Of a stretch of 64,000 nucleotides of DNA, positions 53,223 through 63,041 are shown piece by piece. The notes beneath the pieces were generated by a model. That model worked only from the letters and a program-made list of their open reading frames with translations, was not told the DNA's origin and made no database searches. Numbering within the stretch: the stretch's first letter is position 1; each line of letters starts with the position of its first letter. This DNA is from Paracoccus fistulariae (GTDB lineage: Bacteria; Pseudomonadota; Alphaproteobacteria; Rhodobacterales; Rhodobacteraceae): contig NZ_CP067136.1 of assembly GCF_028553785.1 (NCBI RefSeq), positions 1,240,001-1,304,000 of the forward strand, in the 5' to 3' direction. Both the position numbers and the translations under genes were made by a program.

Positions 53223-53280
53223 CAGTCTCTCCTGAACGGAATCACCTGCTTGTCACCCGCTGCTTGACCGGATGCAAGCG

Positions 53281-53727
53281 TCAGGCGAAACAATCGCCGA
53301 AGGCGTTTTCCAAAAGCTCGACACGCCCAAGCGCATCCACCAGAGCCACATCGAAGCGCATTTCGCAGGTCATGCCGCCCGGCTGGGACGCGCAAAATTC
53401 CAAGGCAGCATTGCAGATCCGGGCCTGCTGCGACCGATTAAGGCGCTGCGCAGCCTCTGCATGTGACCGGGATTTCTTGACTTCGATAAAGACGAAACAC
53501 TCACCCTGCCGACAGATCAAGTCGATCTCTCCTGATGTGGCGCGCCAGCGTCGATGCAAAACCCGCAACCCGCGTCTTTCCATAAGAAGCGCGACATTTT
53601 CTTCGGCAAAACGCCCCGAAAGATCCGCCATGCGGCCGCGCGACTGCCTGCTTCTGGGTGCCTTGCCGAAACCAGCCCTGCCCGGCAACACCGGGTTATA
53701 ATCAAAAGCCAGGGCAGTTGCGTTCAT
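53281..53727 (-). CDS. yraN: YraN family (UPF0102) nuclease-fold protein
   Basis: A 148-residue protein with the PD-(D/E)XK-like fold of the YraN family. The signature runs AEENVALLMERRG, then HRRWRATSGEIDLICRQGECFVFIEVK, with the Glu-Asp and Glu-x-Lys of the site. The first 30 residues are unlike the family; ATG 53631 (MADLSGRFAEENV) may be the true start. Role unknown in detail. Between rsmI and gshB. Confidence 0.92.
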   Translation of the reverse strand: MNATALAFDYNPVLPGRAGFGKAPRSRQSRGRMADLSGRFAEENVALLMERRGLRVLHRRWRATSGEIDLICRQGECFVFIEVKKSRSHAEAAQRLNRSQQARICNAALEFCASQPGGMTCEMRFDVALVDALGRVELLENAFGDCFA

Positions 53728-53742
53728 GTCTTTCTTTCTCCG

Positions 53743-54666
53743 TTACGCGCCCATGGTCAGGGCGATCTGATAAACATCGCGACGCGGAAGACCCAGTTCC
53801 TCTGCCACCTGACGCGCGGCGTCCTTGACCTTCATTTGCGACAGGGCGCCCTGCAGCGCCGCACGCACCGCTGCCTCATCAGCCTGTCGCGGTGGCGCGC
53901 GATCCAGCAGGATCACGACCTCACCTTTCATCCGGGCGATCCGCGGATCATCCAACAATTCCTGCGCTGTTCCCCGAATCACCTCTTCGAATTTCTTCGT
54001 CAGTTCGCGCGCCACGACTGTACCCCTGTCCGGGTCAATTTCGCACAATTCTTCCAATGTTTGATTAACGCGCCTTGGGCTTTCGAAAAGGATCACGGTC
54101 GCATCCACCGCCATCCATTTGCGCAGCCAGCTTTGCCGTTGCCCCTTGCCAGTCGGCGGGAAGCCCGCAAACAGAAAACGGTCACTGGGAAGCCCCGATA
54201 CGGTCAGCGCGGCCAGGGGCGCCGACGGCCCCGGGATCGCATGGATCCGTACACCCGCCTCGGCCGCCTCTCGTGCCAGGCGAAAGCCGGGGTCTGAGAC
54301 CAGCGGCGTTCCGGCATCCGAGGCAAAGGCCACGCTGGCCCCCTGCTGCAGCGCCGCCATCAGCGCCGGTTGGGACCGGTCCGCGTTATGATCGTGATGC
54401 GACAGGATGCGGCGCCCGCGCAGCGGCACGCCATGGATGTCCAGAAGGTGCCGCATGACCCGCGTATCTTCGGCGGCCAGCAGATCGGCGGAATTCAGCA
54501 CATCCAGTGCCCGCAGCGTGATATCGCGCGCCGTCCCGATCGGCGTGGCGACCAGATAGAGGCCGGATTCAAGCTGTTGCGCCTCGATATGGGCGGCGAT
54601 GCGGCGTGGCGGCTCTTCGGGCGGCCGACCCGATTTCATGGCGTCTTCTGGCCGTTTATCGGACAT
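53743..54666 (-). CDS. rsmI: 16S rRNA (cytidine(1402)-2'-O)-methyltransferase
   Basis: Methylates C1402 in the 16S rRNA P site. The 307 residues show the tetrapyrrole-methylase fold: ESGLYLVATPIGTARDITLRAL, AAEDTRVMRHLL, SDAGTPLVSDPGF, IPGPSAPLAALTVSGLP and FESPRRVNQTL. A Pro/Arg-rich amino end of 25 residues precedes the fold. First of rsmI-yraN-gshB and divergent from the LppC-type lipoprotein gene. Confidence 0.96.
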   Translation of the reverse strand: MSDKRPEDAMKSGRPPEEPPRRIAAHIEAQQLESGLYLVATPIGTARDITLRALDVLNSADLLAAEDTRVMRHLLDIHGVPLRGRRILSHHDHNADRSQPALMAALQQGASVAFASDAGTPLVSDPGFRLAREAAEAGVRIHAIPGPSAPLAALTVSGLPSDRFLFAGFPPTGKGQRQSWLRKWMAVDATVILFESPRRVNQTLEELCEIDPDRGTVVARELTKKFEEVIRGTAQELLDDPRIARMKGEVVILLDRAPPRQADEAAVRAALQGALSQMKVKDAARQVAEELGLPRRDVYQIALTMGA

Positions 54667-54755
54667 CTACCCTCCCCTTCTGCGTCGTGGTGTGATTGCG
54701 AATCCGGTCTCTTGCCCATAGGCTGACAGCAAAGTGTATAGCAGGGAAGTTTCAT

Positions 54756-55964
54756 ATGTTTGCATCTGCCACAACCCGGCCGACCTCGGGTCTGCGCCGC
54801 GTCATGGGCCGCGCCGCCGCAGTCCTGTCGGCCTTTGTCCTCGCGGCCTGTCAGCCGATGGACGGCGATCAAAGCGTCATCAAGACAAATTACGGCCAGC
54901 TGATCGAGCCCGGCCAGCCGGTTCAGGTCGCGCTTCTGGCCCCGGCGGGCAGCGGTTCGGCCGATCTTGAGCGTCTGGCGCGCAGCCTGAAGAATGCCGC
55001 CCGCATGGCCGCCGCCGATGCCCAGGGCGCCAATATCGATCTGCGCATCTATGACAGCGGCACCAGCACCGCCACCGCCGTGCAACAGGCCAATGCCGCC
55101 GCGGATGCGGGCGCCAAGATCATCATCGGCCCGCTTTTCGCCGAGGGCGCGAACGCGGTGGGCAATGCCATGCGCGACCGCAATATCAACGTCCTCTCCT
55201 TCTCGAACAATGCCGAGATCGCGGGCGGCAACGTCTTTATCCTGGGCACCAGCTTTGCCGATATCGCCGACCGGCTGGTCGGCTATGGCGTGCGGCAGGG
55301 CAAGCGCAATGTCTATGTCGTGGCCGAGGATGATATCGCGGGCCAGATCGGCGGGCGCGCCATCGAACGGGCCATCGCGCGCAATGGCGCACGCCTTGCG
55401 GGCCGCACCAATCACCCCGTATCGGTCAGCGGCATCAATGCCGCCGCGCCGCAGATCGTGGCAGCGGCGCAGTCGGGCGGTGTCGATGCCGTCTTCATGA
55501 CCGCGAATAATCAGGCCGTCCTGCCCTATCTGACCGAAAAGCTGACCGCTGCCGGTGTCTCGTCGCCGGTGACGCAGTTCATGGGCCTGACCCGGTGGGA
55601 CCAGCCCGGCGACCGTCTGGGCATGCCGCAGCTGCAAAACGGCTGGTTCGCGATTCCCGACCAATCGCTGAAATCGCGCTTTGACGCCCGCTATCGCGCG
55701 GCTTATGGCGAACAGCCGCATGAACTGGCGGGCCTTGCCTATGATGGCGTCGCCGCCATTGCCGCGCAGGTCCGCGCGGGCAAGCGGAATGCGCTGACCA
55801 CCGTCGGGCTGACGCAGCGCTCTGGCTTTGCCGGGGTGAATGGCATCTTCCGGCTGCGTCCTGACGGCACCTCGCAGCGCGCCATGGCCGTGGCCACGAT
55901 CCGCGGCAATCAGCTGGTCATTCTTGATCCCGCACCGCGCGGATTTGGTCGGGCTGGTTTCTGA
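54756..55964 (+). CDS. Penicillin-binding protein activator (LppC family lipoprotein)
   Basis: A 402-residue outer-membrane lipoprotein with a periplasmic-binding-protein fold, like the carboxy part of LpoA that stimulates PBP1A. The lipobox LAAC puts the lipidated cysteine at residue 32. Then VQVALLAPAGSGSADLERLARSLKNAARMA, IIIGPLFAEGA and VYVVAEDD follow the type I binding fold. Lacks the LpoA amino-terminal TPR domain. The start ATG 54756 follows AGGGA. Divergent from rsmI, as in many proteobacteria. Confidence 0.88.
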   Translation: MFASATTRPTSGLRRVMGRAAAVLSAFVLAACQPMDGDQSVIKTNYGQLIEPGQPVQVALLAPAGSGSADLERLARSLKNAARMAAADAQGANIDLRIYDSGTSTATAVQQANAAADAGAKIIIGPLFAEGANAVGNAMRDRNINVLSFSNNAEIAGGNVFILGTSFADIADRLVGYGVRQGKRNVYVVAEDDIAGQIGGRAIERAIARNGARLAGRTNHPVSVSGINAAAPQIVAAAQSGGVDAVFMTANNQAVLPYLTEKLTAAGVSSPVTQFMGLTRWDQPGDRLGMPQLQNGWFAIPDQSLKSRFDARYRAAYGEQPHELAGLAYDGVAAIAAQVRAGKRNALTTVGLTQRSGFAGVNGIFRLRPDGTSQRAMAVATIRGNQLVILDPAPRGFGRAGF

Positions 55965-55966
55965 TC

Positions 55967-58753
55967 TTGCCCGATCCGTCGAATGACAATTCGGTTCAAA
56001 GCGCCCCGGCCTTGCCCGGGGCGCATGCCGTATTTGATCCGCAGACCTTCCTGCCAAGCATGGATGAGGCGCTGGCCGGGCTGACAGAGCCCCGCGACAT
56101 TCGCGCCAAGACCGTGGCCCTGCTGTCCGCCGCCAGGCAGACGGCGATGGCCGATATCGAGGCAGGCTTTTCCGGCCATCCACGCGCCGCCCGCGAAACC
56201 GTCCGCGCAATCGCCACCCTGACCGACAGCATCGTGACCGCCATCCATCATGTCGCGATCACCTATCTGCATCCGCTGCAAATCCAGTCCGACAATGACC
56301 GACTGGCGGTTCTGGCCGTCGGGGGCTATGGCCGGGCCGAGATGGCCCCCGCCTCGGATGTCGATCTGCTGTTTCTCACCCCCTGGAAGATCACGCCCTG
56401 GGCGGAAAGCGTGGTCGAATCCATGCTGTATATGCTGTGGGATCTGAAGCTGAAGATCGGTCATTCCATCCGCAGCGTCGATGATTGCCTGCGTCTGGGC
56501 GAAGCCGATATGACGATCCGCACCTCGCTGGTCGAACATCGCCTTGTCACCGGGCATGCCCCGCTGGCCGAGGAATTGCGCGAAAGGCTGTGGGCCGAGC
56601 TTTTTTCGAAAACCGTGCCCGAATTCATCGAGGCCAAGCTGGAAGAGCGTTCCGCCCGCCATCAGCGTCAGGGCGGCCAGCGCTACGTGCTGGAGCCGAA
56701 TGTCAAAGAGGGCAAGGGCGGTCTGCGCGACCTGCAAACGCTGTACTGGATCGCCAAATATATCCACCGCGTTGATCGCGCCGTCGAACTGGTCGATCTG
56801 GGCGTCTTTACCCGCGAGGAACATCGCGCCTTCTGGCAGGCCGAGGATTTCCTCTGGGCGGTGCGCTGTCACCTGCATCTGATCGCGGGCCGGCCGCTGG
56901 AAGTGCTGTCCTTTGACATGCAGGTCGAGGTCGCCCGCCGCATGGGCTATCGCGATGCCGCAGGCCGGCGCGGGGTCGAGCATTTCATGCAGACCTATTT
57001 CCGTCATGCCACCCGGGTGGGAGAGCTGACGCGGGTCTTTCTGACACAGCTGGAAGCAAGCCATGTGCGCAGCGCGCCCTTTCTGGGTCGCCTCTTCCGC
57101 CGTCGCCGCAAGATGAAGCCGGGTTTTTACGATCTGCATGGCCGTCTGGCCATCGTGAATGAAAACGAATTCCTCAAGGATCCGCTGAACATCCTGCGCC
57201 TCTTCGAAGAGGCGCTGCGCACCGGCATCCTGATCCATCCCGATGCCATGCGGCTGGTCGCCTCGAATCTGGATCTGATCGACGATCAACTGCGCGCAGA
57301 TCCCGAAGCCATCCGGATCTTCATGGATCTGCTGCTGAAACACGGCAATCCCGAACGCGGCCTGCGGCGGATGAACGAATTGGACGTACTGGGCGCCTTC
57401 ATCCCCGAATTCGAACCCGTCGTGGCGATGATGCAGTTCAACGTCTATCACCACTACACCGTGGACGAACATTCCATCCAATGCGTCGCCGCGCTGGCGG
57501 AAATCGAACGTGGCGAACATCCCGACGATCTGCCGATCTCGCATGAGATCATGAAGGCCGGGGTCAACCGGCGTGTGCTGTATCTGGCCACGCTGCTGCA
57601 TGATATCGGCAAGGGGCGCCCCGAAGACCACTCGATCCTTGGGGCACGTCTGGCGCGGCGCGTGGCCACGCGCTTTGGCTTTCCGCAAGACGATATCGAC
57701 ACCGTCGAATGGCTGGTGCGCAATCACCTTGTCATGTCCGACATGGCGCAGAAACGCGATATCTCGGACCCGCGCACGCTGAAGGAATTCGCCAAGGTGG
57801 TGAAAACCCGCAGGCGTCTGGACATGCTGCTGGTGCTGACGGTCTGCGACATTCGCGGCGTCGGGCCGGGAACATGGAACAACTGGAAGGCCGACCTGCT
57901 GCGTCGCCTGCATAAACAGACAGCCGAGGTGCTGGAAAACGGTCTGGAAGAGCTGAACCGCGACAAGCGGCAGAACGAGGCCAAGCGGGGCCTGCGTCAC
58001 ATGTTGGTGGCGAAGGGATGGGAAGCCAAGGAACTGCGCGCGGAAATCGCCCGCCATTACGACAGCTACTGGCCCGGTCTGCCGACCGAGACACAGGCCG
58101 TCTTTGCCGAAATGCTGCGCAAGATCGGCCCCGATGAAATCCGCATCGACCTGCGCGCGGATGTGGACCGCGACGCTACCCGTGCGGCCTTTGTGCTGGC
58201 CGATCATCCGGGCATCTTCTCGCGCCTCGCGGGGGCGCTGTCGCTGATGGGGGCGAATATCGTCGATGCGCGCACCTATACCACGCGCGATGGCTATGCG
58301 ACGGCCGTGTTCTGGATGCAGGATGCCGAGGGCCACCCTTTCGACGATGACCGCCTGCCCCGTCTGCGCCAGACCATCCATAAGACGCTGGCCGGTGAAA
58401 TCGTCGCGCATGAGGCCTTTGCCCGTCGCGACAAGCCCAAGAAGCGCAATCGCGAATTCCGCTTTCCCACCCATGTCACCTTCGACAATGAGGGCAGCGA
58501 GATCTATACGATCATCGAGGTGGACACCCGCGACCGTCCGGGGCTGCTTTACGATCTGACCCGCACGCTGGCCTCGAACCATATCCAGATTGTCAGCGCG
58601 GTGATCGCGACCTATGGGGCGCAGGTTGTGGACAGCTTCTATGTGAAGGATATGTTCGGGCTGAAATTACACAGCGAAGCCAAGCGCGACGCATTGGAAA
58701 AGAAGCTGCGCAAGGCCATTGCCGACGGCGCGAAAAGGGCAGAGGCGGAATAA
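55967..58753 (+). CDS. glnD: [Protein-PII] uridylyltransferase/uridylyl-removing enzyme
   Basis: Bifunctional nitrogen sensor of 928 residues that adds UMP to PII when glutamine is low and removes it when high. The nucleotidyltransferase site GGYGRAEMAPASDVDLLFL is at about 118-136, the HD hydrolase in LATLLHDIGKGRPEDHS near 543, and two ACT domains begin near 742 (AAFVLADHPGIFSRLAGAL) and 847 (IIEVDTRDRPGLLYDLTRTL). The only start that precedes family similarity closely is TTG 55967, two bases after the previous stop, which suggests coupling; ribosome site is weak. Confidence 0.96.
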   Translation: MPDPSNDNSVQSAPALPGAHAVFDPQTFLPSMDEALAGLTEPRDIRAKTVALLSAARQTAMADIEAGFSGHPRAARETVRAIATLTDSIVTAIHHVAITYLHPLQIQSDNDRLAVLAVGGYGRAEMAPASDVDLLFLTPWKITPWAESVVESMLYMLWDLKLKIGHSIRSVDDCLRLGEADMTIRTSLVEHRLVTGHAPLAEELRERLWAELFSKTVPEFIEAKLEERSARHQRQGGQRYVLEPNVKEGKGGLRDLQTLYWIAKYIHRVDRAVELVDLGVFTREEHRAFWQAEDFLWAVRCHLHLIAGRPLEVLSFDMQVEVARRMGYRDAAGRRGVEHFMQTYFRHATRVGELTRVFLTQLEASHVRSAPFLGRLFRRRRKMKPGFYDLHGRLAIVNENEFLKDPLNILRLFEEALRTGILIHPDAMRLVASNLDLIDDQLRADPEAIRIFMDLLLKHGNPERGLRRMNELDVLGAFIPEFEPVVAMMQFNVYHHYTVDEHSIQCVAALAEIERGEHPDDLPISHEIMKAGVNRRVLYLATLLHDIGKGRPEDHSILGARLARRVATRFGFPQDDIDTVEWLVRNHLVMSDMAQKRDISDPRTLKEFAKVVKTRRRLDMLLVLTVCDIRGVGPGTWNNWKADLLRRLHKQTAEVLENGLEELNRDKRQNEAKRGLRHMLVAKGWEAKELRAEIARHYDSYWPGLPTETQAVFAEMLRKIGPDEIRIDLRADVDRDATRAAFVLADHPGIFSRLAGALSLMGANIVDARTYTTRDGYATAVFWMQDAEGHPFDDDRLPRLRQTIHKTLAGEIVAHEAFARRDKPKKRNREFRFPTHVTFDNEGSEIYTIIEVDTRDRPGLLYDLTRTLASNHIQIVSAVIATYGAQVVDSFYVKDMFGLKLHSEAKRDALEKKLRKAIADGAKRAEAE

Positions 58754-58754
58754 G

Positions 58755-60284
58755 ATGAAATCCGGTTTGGTCCGGGGTTTCCTGTCGGTGGGAATCTGGA
58801 CATTGATCTCTCGCGTGTCGGGCTTTGTGCGCGACATCCTGATGGCGGCATGGCTGGGCACCGGTGCCGTGGCCGAGGCGTTTCTGATTGCGCTGTCGCT
58901 GCCCAACATGTTCCGCCGCTTCTTTGCCGAGGGCGCCTTTAACACCGCCTTCGTGCCGATGTTTTCCAAAAGGCTGGAAAACCCCGAAGATGCAAAGCGT
59001 TTCGCATCCGAGGCGTTTTCAGGGCTTTTCATGGTGGTGCTGATCCTGTCGGCGCTGGCCATGATCTTCATGCCGGTTCTGGTCTGGCTGATGGCGTCGG
59101 GATTCGTGGGCGATGAGCGCTTCGATCTGGCGGTCGAATATGGGCGCATCACCTTTCCCTATATCCTTCTGATCTCGATGGCCTCGATGGTCTCGGGCGT
59201 GCTGAACGCGAATGGCCGCTTTACGGCGGCGGCGGCGGCTCCGGTGCTGTTGAACCTGCTGTTCATCGTCGCCATGTTTCTGGGCCACCGGCTGGGATGG
59301 GATCTGGGGCTGACGCTGGCATGGGCCACGCCGATCACCGGGATCGCCCAGCTTGGCATGGTCTGGTGGGACGCGCATCGCACCGGCTGGACCTTCGTGC
59401 CGCGCCGCCCCCGCCTGTCGCCGGACATGAAACGGCTGCTGGCCGTCGCCCTGCCCGCCGCCTTTGCCGGTGGTGTGGTCCAGCTGAACCTGCTGATCGG
59501 GCGTCAGGTCGGATCGCGTTTCGAAGGCGCGATCGGCTGGCTGGCCTATTCCGACCGGCTGTACCAGTTGCCCCTTGGCGTGGTCGGCGCCGCCGTCGCG
59601 GTGGTGCTGCTGCCCGAACTGGCCCGAAGGCTGCGGGCCGAGGATCACGCGGGCGGTCAGTCGGCCTATAACCGCGCCACGGAATTCGGCCTGTTCCTGA
59701 CCCTGCCCGCCGCCTTTGCCATTGCGGTCATTGCGCAGCCCATGGTCTCGACCCTGTTCGAGCGCGGCCAGTTCACGCCGCATGACACGATCATGACCTC
59801 TCGGGCGCTGGTGGTCTATGCGCTTGGGCTGCCGGCCTTCGTGCTGCAAAAGATCCTGCAACCGCTTTACTTCGCGCGCGAGGATACCAGGACCCCCTTC
59901 CGTTTCGCGGTCATGTCCATGGTGGTCAATGCGGTTGCGGCCTTCGGGCTGATGCCCTTCATCGGTTTTCTGGCAGCGGCGCTTGGCACCACCATCGCCG
60001 CCTGGGTCATGGTGCTGCAGCTGTGGTGGGGCACCCGCAAGATGGGTCAGGCAGCGCAGGCCGATGCCCGCCTGCGCCGCGCCATCCCCCGGATCATCCT
60101 GTCATCCGCGCTGATGGCCGCAGCGCTTTGGGCCATGAAAACCTGGCTGGCCTCCAGCGGCATCGGCCGCATTCCCGGCCTTGCCATTCTGGTCTTTGGC
60201 GGGGCGGCGATCTATTTCTCGCTATGCTTTGTCACCGGCGCCGCCCGCCTGTCAGAGCTGAAATCAGCGGTCAAGCGGGGCTGA
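58755..60284 (+). CDS. murJ: Lipid II flippase MurJ
   Basis: Moves lipid II across the inner membrane for peptidoglycan synthesis. The 509 residues have about fourteen hydrophobic segments. The MurJ amino end is clear: GIWTLISRVSGFVRDILMAA, FLIALSLPNMFRRFFAEGAF and NTAFVPMFSKRL, and YSDRLYQLPLGVVGAAVAVV carries the conserved inner loop. ATG 58755, one base after the glnD stop, follows AGAGGCGG. Part of a glnD-murJ transcript. Confidence 0.96.
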   Translation: MKSGLVRGFLSVGIWTLISRVSGFVRDILMAAWLGTGAVAEAFLIALSLPNMFRRFFAEGAFNTAFVPMFSKRLENPEDAKRFASEAFSGLFMVVLILSALAMIFMPVLVWLMASGFVGDERFDLAVEYGRITFPYILLISMASMVSGVLNANGRFTAAAAAPVLLNLLFIVAMFLGHRLGWDLGLTLAWATPITGIAQLGMVWWDAHRTGWTFVPRRPRLSPDMKRLLAVALPAAFAGGVVQLNLLIGRQVGSRFEGAIGWLAYSDRLYQLPLGVVGAAVAVVLLPELARRLRAEDHAGGQSAYNRATEFGLFLTLPAAFAIAVIAQPMVSTLFERGQFTPHDTIMTSRALVVYALGLPAFVLQKILQPLYFAREDTRTPFRFAVMSMVVNAVAAFGLMPFIGFLAAALGTTIAAWVMVLQLWWGTRKMGQAAQADARLRRAIPRIILSSALMAAALWAMKTWLASSGIGRIPGLAILVFGGAAIYFSLCFVTGAARLSELKSAVKRG

Positions 60285-60298
60285 ACGCGCCCCGCCTG

Positions 60299-61000
60299 TC
60301 AGCGCTGACGAATATGGCGCAGCGCGCGCTGAATCCCGCCATCGACCAGCAGAAAGCTAAGCCCGAAGCCGCAAAAGAACCCGGCGACTTCCGCGATCCA
60401 GCTAAGACCGGCGCCGCCAAAAACCAGCCCGAAGACCAGTTGGAACAGCAGCAGCATCCCGATCAGGGTAAAGGCGCGCCTCCGGTTGGCATTGGCCGCA
60501 GCCAACCGCGCCCACAGAAGAAAGGTAAACGCCCCCACAAGCCCGTAGACCGCCGGATAGCCGCCGATCAGCGGTTCCGTCCGCAGCCCAAGGGCCGAGA
60601 TGATGACCGTATAGATGATCGCCCCGCCAATCGCCGAGCCGAAGAACAGCGCGATCACCGCCCAGGGCCGGAATTCACGCGCCACCATATTGCCAAGGGC
60701 CAGCGTAAAGGCCACGACAAAGGCCGCATGGGTAAAGCTGACATGGATGAAGCTGAAGCTCAGCAGCCGGTAAAGCTGCGACCAGTCCACCACGCCCACC
60801 TGCCACATGCGCTGGATCATCTCGGGCGCGAAGGCGGTGAATTGCAGCGCGGTCAGCCGCAGGCCCACCCCTTGCGCGCCTCCGATCACCCCCGCCTTGC
60901 CAAGCGCAAAGACGATCTCGCTGGCGATGATCGGCAGGGCCAGCATCCAGACCGTCATCGGCAGCGGATTGATCGGAGACTCATTCACCTGATGACGCAT
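60299..61000 (-). CDS. Rhomboid-family membrane protein, probably catalytically inactive
   Basis: A 233-residue protein with six hydrophobic segments laid out as in rhomboid proteases. The place of the catalytic GxSG serine reads GGYPAVYGLVGAF, with no serine, and the later helix that carries the histidine reads AEVAGFFCGFGLS, with no histidine. It should thus be a pseudoprotease. The L1-loop region LLSFSFIHVSFTHAAFVV, which normally has a WR motif, is also changed. ATG 61000 follows AAGGAA; the longer open frame upstream is antisense to trpS. Convergent with murJ, divergent from trpS. Confidence 0.85.
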   Translation of the reverse strand: MRHQVNESPINPLPMTVWMLALPIIASEIVFALGKAGVIGGAQGVGLRLTALQFTAFAPEMIQRMWQVGVVDWSQLYRLLSFSFIHVSFTHAAFVVAFTLALGNMVAREFRPWAVIALFFGSAIGGAIIYTVIISALGLRTEPLIGGYPAVYGLVGAFTFLLWARLAAANANRRRAFTLIGMLLLFQLVFGLVFGGAGLSWIAEVAGFFCGFGLSFLLVDGGIQRALRHIRQR

Positions 61001-61075
61001 CTGGTTTCCTTCACGGTTGCGGTCGTTGCAGGCAGCAGCTAAGCCAAGCCCAGGGAAAATCCAAGCAGGCCTGAC

Positions 61076-62110
61076 ATGAGCGAGACGACAAATAGCCGCT
61101 TTACCCCGCGTATCTTTTCGGGAATCCAGCCCTCGGGCGGATTGACGCTGGGCAATTACCTGGGCGCGCTGAAGCGTTTCGCCGCCCTGCAGGGGGGCGA
61201 GGCCGAGACGATCTATTGCATCGTCGACCTGCATGCGATCACCGTCTGGCAGGATCCGCAGGTCCTGCCGCAGCGCACGCGCGAGGCGGCGGCGGCCTTT
61301 CTGGCGGCGGGCGTCGATCCGGCACGCTCGATCCTGTTCAACCAAAGCCAGGTCAGCGCCCATGCCGAAATGGCGTGGCTGTTCAACACCGTGGCCCGCG
61401 TCGGCTGGATGTACCGGATGACGCAGTTCAAGGACAAGGCCGGCAAGAACAGCGAAAATGCCAGCCTCGGCCTGCTGGCCTATCCGGCGCTGATGGCCGC
61501 CGACATCCTGACCTATCAGGCGACGGCCGTCCCGGTGGGCGAGGATCAGAAACAGCATCTGGAACTGACCCGCGACATCGCGGCCAAGTTCAACCATGAT
61601 TACGGCGTTCAGCATTTCCCGATCACCGAACCGCTGATCGAAGGCGTCGCCACCCGCGTCATGTCGCTGCGGGACGGGTCGAAGAAAATGTCGAAATCCG
61701 ACCCTTCGGATGCCAGCCGCATCAACCTGACCGACGATGCCGACGCCATCGCCCAGAAGATCCGCAAGGCCCGCACCGATGCCGACCCGCTTCCGGGCAG
61801 CATGGAGGGCCTGAAGGACCGCCCCGAGGCCCGCAATCTGGTGAATATCTATGCCGCCCTGTCGGATGAGAGCCCGGATCAGGTTCTGACCCGCTTCGAG
61901 GGTCAAGGCTTTGGCGCTTTCAAGCCTGCGCTGGCAGAGGTCGCCGTGACCACGCTGGAACCCATCACCCGCCGGATGAGCGAATTCATGTCCGACCCGG
62001 CAGAGATCGACCGCATTCTGGCCGACGGCTCGGACCGCGCGGCGGCCGTGGCGACCCCGATCCTTGAAAAGACCAAAGAGATCATGGGCCTGCTGCAAAC
62101 GCGGCGCTGA
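61076..62110 (+). CDS. trpS: Tryptophanyl-tRNA synthetase
   Basis: Charges tRNA-Trp. The 344-residue class I enzyme has the HIGH-type motif in [17 protein letters not shown] and KMSKS in [40 protein letters not shown] and [15 protein letters not shown] are typical. A GNRA-type loop terminator follows the stop. Divergent from the rhomboid-like gene. Confidence 0.97.
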   Translation: MSETTNSRFTPRIFSGIQPSGGLTLGNYLGALKRFAALQGGEAETIYCIVDLHAITVWQDPQVLPQRTREAAAAFLAAGVDPARSILFNQSQVSAHAEMAWLFNTVARVGWMYRMTQFKDKAGKNSENASLGLLAYPALMAADILTYQATAVPVGEDQKQHLELTRDIAAKFNHDYGVQHFPITEPLIEGVATRVMSLRDGSKKMSKSDPSDASRINLTDDADAIAQKIRKARTDADPLPGSMEGLKDRPEARNLVNIYAALSDESPDQVLTRFEGQGFGAFKPALAEVAVTTLEPITRRMSEFMSDPAEIDRILADGSDRAAAVATPILEKTKEIMGLLQTRR

Positions 62111-62126
62111 CATCCGGTCAAAGATC

Positions 62127-62158
62127 AAGGCCGCCGCAAGGCGGTCTTTCTCCTTTTC
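62127..62158 (+). terminator. Intrinsic terminator after trpS
   Basis: AAGGCCGCC (62127-62135) pairs with GGCGGTCTT (62140-62148) in nine pairs including one G-T, closed by a GCAA tetraloop, then TTCTCCTTTT. Confidence 0.75.
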
Positions 62159-62279
62159 GGCCCGCGCCCGTGATCGGCGCAACGGCGCCGCGTCACCAGA
62201 GGCGTATCGAAAAGCTTGAAGAGAATGCCCTTTCGCGCCAAGATCGCGCCAACGGGCAGTGACAACAAAAAACAAGCTG

Positions 62280-62801
62280 ATGAAAATCCTGAAAACGAAG
62301 ACGCGGCATGCCGCGGTGATTTCCGTGGCACTTCTGGCGCTGGCAGGCTGCGGCGGAGGCGGCGGTGCGCCTGAAAGCCGGGGCACCTCGCGCGATGACA
62401 TGAACTGCATGATGCGCGCCATCTATTTCGAGGCGAACCGGTCCAGCCGCGATGGCATGGTCGCCGTTGGCAGCGTGGTGATGAACCGCGTCGAATCCGA
62501 GAAATATCCCAATACTGTCTGCGGCGTCGTCAGCCAGAAGAACCAGTTCGCGCCCGGCGTGATGACCCGCAAGATGAACTCTCCCGCGCTGCCCGATGTG
62601 CAAGAGGCCGCAAGCGCCGTGCTGCGCGGCGAGCGTCATCCGCTGGTGCAGAACGCGAAATTCTTCCACACCTATGGCTACACCTTCCCCTACAAGAACA
62701 TGCATTACGTTCTGGTCGCAGGCGGGAATGCCTTCTACGAAAAGCGCAAGAAATATCTGGTGACGCAGCCGGTGCCGCCGGCGCCCTCGGACCGCCGCTG
62801 A
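62280..62801 (+). CDS. SleB-type cell wall hydrolase lipoprotein
   Basis: A 173-residue lipoprotein of the Hydrolase_2 (SleB carboxy-domain) family of lytic transglycosylase-like enzymes. The lipobox LAGC puts the lipidated cysteine at residue 24, followed by five glycines. The catalytic domain has CMMRAIYFEANRSSRDGMVAVGSVVMNRV with the probable active Glu in YFEA, then FAPGVMTRKM and NAKFFHTYGYTFPY. GTG 62259 in frame is an alternative start; neither has a strong ribosome site. It may act in peptidoglycan turnover. Confidence 0.88.
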   Translation: MKILKTKTRHAAVISVALLALAGCGGGGGAPESRGTSRDDMNCMMRAIYFEANRSSRDGMVAVGSVVMNRVESEKYPNTVCGVVSQKNQFAPGVMTRKMNSPALPDVQEAASAVLRGERHPLVQNAKFFHTYGYTFPYKNMHYVLVAGGNAFYEKRKKYLVTQPVPPAPSDRR

Positions 62802-62907
62802 AACGCGGATGGCGGGTCGGCGGCCATATTTCCTGGGAAAGGCGCGGTGATGCCCGGCCTTCGGTAAAGTGCGTGCGCGTCGAAAATCGGGCAAAGATGG
62901 GGGATCA

Positions 62908-62983
<76 letters not shown>

Positions 62984-63041
62984 GCCCGCGCCTCTCTTAT
63001 CGCCAGTTTCCGGGCAGCGCCAGAGGGTCGCGCGATTTTAT

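Noticed and set aside
55910..58582. An 890-codon open frame on the minus strand
   Set aside because: Antisense to glnD, which has complete nucleotidyltransferase, HD and ACT motifs.
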